Assembly: GCA_016720145.1 (NCBI GenBank)
Contig: JADJXV010000004.1
Coordinates: 248,001 to 312,000, forward strand
Origin: Ignavibacteria bacterium
GTDB taxonomy: Bacteria > Bacteroidota > Ignavibacteria > Kapaibacteriales > UBA961
Length of the DNA stretch: 64,000 nt
Direction: 5' to 3'
In this document: in pieces, positions 62,628 to 64,000 of the stretch
How the letters are laid out: each line of letters begins with the position of its first letter
How positions within the stretch are numbered: the first letter of the stretch is position 1
Position numbers and translations under genes: made by a program
The notes under the pieces: model-generated
Told to the model about the DNA's origin: nothing
What the model saw: only the letters and a program-made list of their open reading frames with translations
Database searches by the model: none

Positions 62628-63218
62628 TTATTGACAAATGTTGACACATGTTGGTTCTCCACCTGGATCATTTACACAATCGGGTGTTGTAGGGAGTGGC
62701 ATTAAAACAGGAGTACTTCCGGGCACACCACTCTGATATACTCTGCAGCAGCTTAATACAAAACATGCTTCTGCAACTTGATTGGGTGTTACAATTTTCC
62801 AACAAGAAGGGAACCAAATATTGTAACCGCCTGTTGGAGAGACTGGACAGCCAAGATTTGGAACATAGTTAACAAATGAAAAAGCAATGCCTTGCACTAG
62901 TTCTGCAAGAGTTGGCCAAGTGACAAAATAGCAACATTCTGTGTGTATTGCTTCGATTCTGTCAAAATAATAATCGCAATAGACATCAGTACCGTTTTGA
63001 GTGCATTTCTTCTGATAGTATCTAATCTTGAATAAGCAATCTCCATGTCGAATAACGAGATCAGTAGCTACAGACCATTGCTCACCTACGCAGTTTGGTA
63101 AAGTGCAAGGAGGCACAGTTTGAGCTGATGTTTTTTGCACATCTGCTGCAATAATCAGAGTGACTATACACAGCATAGCTAAAAAGTTGGGCAATGAAGC
63201 CCGCATAAATTGTTCCAT
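62628..63218 (-). CDS. Cys-rich secreted family protein, member 4, 196 aa
   Basis: Signal peptide (FLAMLCIVTLIIAADVQKTSAQ), then Cys-rich mature region (CTLPNCVGEQW, CLFKIRYYQKKCTQ, CYFVTWPTLAEL, SCWKIV, CFVLSCCRVYQ) and a terminal PTC-VNI-C, C-x3-C. First gene of a four-gene minus-strand operon (62628, 62131, 61407, 58059). Divergent from structured RNA copy 4; preceded by AAGGATAATC before the ATG. Confidence 0.84.
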   Translation of the reverse strand: MEQFMRASLPNFLAMLCIVTLIIAADVQKTSAQTVPPCTLPNCVGEQWSVATDLVIRHGDCLFKIRYYQKKCTQNGTDVYCDYYFDRIEAIHTECCYFVTWPTLAELVQGIAFSFVNYVPNLGCPVSPTGGYNIWFPSCWKIVTPNQVAEACFVLSCCRVYQSGVPGSTPVLMPLPTTPDCVNDPGGEPTCVNICQ

Positions 63219-63247
63219 GATTATCCTTAAAAAGGTAATTTTGTAGT

Positions 63248-63332
63248 GCTTGAGTAAGTCAAGTCATTAAATTAGTACTTACTCAGGCGAATGTTCCTCG
63301 CAGAATTCGCGTTCTGCGGGGTTCTTTTTTTT
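63248..63332 (+). ncRNA. Structured small RNA candidate, copy 4
   Basis: TAnnTTTG box TAATTTTG (63236-63243), 5 nt before hairpin 1 GCTTGAGTAAGT / ACTTACTCAGGC (all 12 pairs form). Hairpin 2 is CCTCGCAGAA / TTCTGCGGGG (63296-63321) with a T8-containing tract. Hairpin 3 is CTGCTTGA / TCAAGCAG (63357-63392) around a loop with GAGAGAAAT. The RNA would be about 85 nt. Best copy of the family. Confidence 0.6.
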
Positions 63333-63467
63333 CTCTCGTAAGTGTATCGTTACTCTCTGCTTGATGATGAGAGAAATAGCAAGTTCAAGCAGGAGTGCTT
63401 TTTGTTTTGGAGTAGATAGAGTGCCTCATTTGAAAATGAATAAAGTTACTAATATATATTGAGATAT

Positions 63468-63598
63468 TTAATTAAGTTTAGAATATTGATAGAGTTGAAT
63501 TTGTTGATCAATATCAAATAAAAGAGTGAAGTAAATGGGAAATTGTGATAGTATCAATCTTTTGAAGCTGTGACAAATGCTCCAATTTAAATTATAAG
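63468..63598 (-). pseudogene. Truncated copy of the 67-aa gene
   Basis: The minus strand reads ...CHSFKRLILSQFPIYFT, then DIDQQIQLYQYSKLN and a stop, clearly related to the end of the 56846-57049 gene (RLPVVGTMYMPR..., DTDKQMQLYQDIAVNSI). Its 5' end is cut by the 188-bp repeat, whose other copy lies upstream of the intact short genes. Confidence 0.55.
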
Positions 63599-63786
63599 GC
63601 AATTTATGGGTCTCTGATAACCAAACCATGACAAAGTAGGGTCGTTTAGTTACATCGATTTTTTGCCTATTTTTGGGGTAAAATTGGGGTCAAAAAAAGT
63701 GACTTTGTAGGTTTGATGCGTGTTGGAGGGAAATTTAAATTTCACGAAAAGTGCCAAAAAAGGGGTCTGGAGTTACATTTTGGAAA
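63599..63786. repeat. 188-bp direct repeat, copy 2
   Basis: Partner of 57598-57785. It truncates the short-gene remnant, as expected for a deletion or recombination between repeats. Confidence 0.9.
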
Positions 63787-63857
63787 TTGGTGTCGAAAAT
63801 ATTTTTTACCGCTATTCCGGCATTCATGAGCGGAAGTAGAGAGAATATGGTGAATCT

Positions 63858-64000
63858 ATGCTTATCGATCAGCTAAAAGCACTCGTACTGATAGTACAGA
63901 AAATTGGGATTGAAACCCTCGAGGACTTTTCAGTACCTCCCGGCAAAAAAGAATCGCTCATTATGCGTTTTTATCGCCTACTGCTGAGTGATGAGACTCC
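63858..64000 (+). CDS. Start of a gene cut by the window end
   Basis: An open frame of 47 codons from the ATG at 63858 (MLIDQLKALVLIVQKIG, then ETLEDFSVPPGKKESLIMRFYRLLLSDET) runs off the window. It is a helical, soluble start with no signal peptide. Too short to assign; it marks the end of the minus-strand secretome cluster. Confidence 0.55.
   Translation, partial: MLIDQLKALVLIVQKIGIETLEDFSVPPGKKESLIMRFYRLLLSDET

Overview
The window (about 43% GC by eye) looks like a member of the Bacteroidota/Chlorobiota (FCB) lineage, possibly a Kapabacteria- or Ignavibacteria-like genome. The evidence is the many secreted proteins ending in type IX secretion (T9SS) sorting domains, choice-of-anchor-D (ASH), PKD-like and Asp-box/YCF48-like propeller repeats, outer-membrane beta-barrels, TAnnTTTG promoter boxes and weak Shine-Dalgarno sites. 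The taxonomic name is inference. No rRNA, CRISPR array or tRNA was recognised.

0-24 kb is mostly core-like. It holds a lipoprotein with a thioredoxin-like fold and a coiled-coil pair; a bifunctional (p)ppGpp synthetase/hydrolase (rel); a four-gene MacAB-like efflux/lipoprotein-export ABC operon (adaptor, ATPase, two FtsX-type permeases); a formylglycine-generating-enzyme-like lipoprotein next to a five-heme cytochrome; an overlapping operon of two beta-barrel-like proteins and a glycerophosphodiesterase; nuoE with a protease-dead rhomboid; a DUF4349 lipoprotein; an acetylornithine-type aminotransferase; a family 2 glycosyltransferase with a frameshifted 3' end; and a MATE transporter.

24-29 kb is accessory. 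Single small unrelated genes (LRR-like protein, nucleotidyltransferase, secreted and membrane unknowns, orphan DUF2281 antitoxin) are separated by four copies of a 136-141 bp repeat with palindromic inverted ends. 28.8-39 kb carries a giant vWA-WD40-ASH-T9SS protein, pfkA, an IS110-group element of about 1.6 kb whose left end holds a credible bridge-RNA region, and a frameshifted Asp-box T9SS protein.

39-64 kb is a repeated secretome region on the minus strand. Its unit is: (i) a short structured RNA candidate on the plus strand, with a TAnnTTTG box exactly 5 nt before its first hairpin; (ii) divergently, a small secreted protein, usually of a Cys-rich family ending C-x3-C; (iii) an intercistronic hairpin with a U-tract; (iv) a large secreted protein, usually with a T9SS sorting domain. 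Six copies of the small-gene/hairpin/large-gene unit are visible, two with the small gene reduced to a remnant. Related dispersed repeats, a 188 bp direct repeat and a 278 bp near-identical repeat over T9SS 3' ends show recent duplication and gene conversion. An AraC-type regulator and a PAS-rich hybrid histidine kinase lie inside the cluster.

Several genes carry single-base indels, mostly at runs of five G or A. These may be assembly errors and affect interpretation of the apparent pseudogenes.
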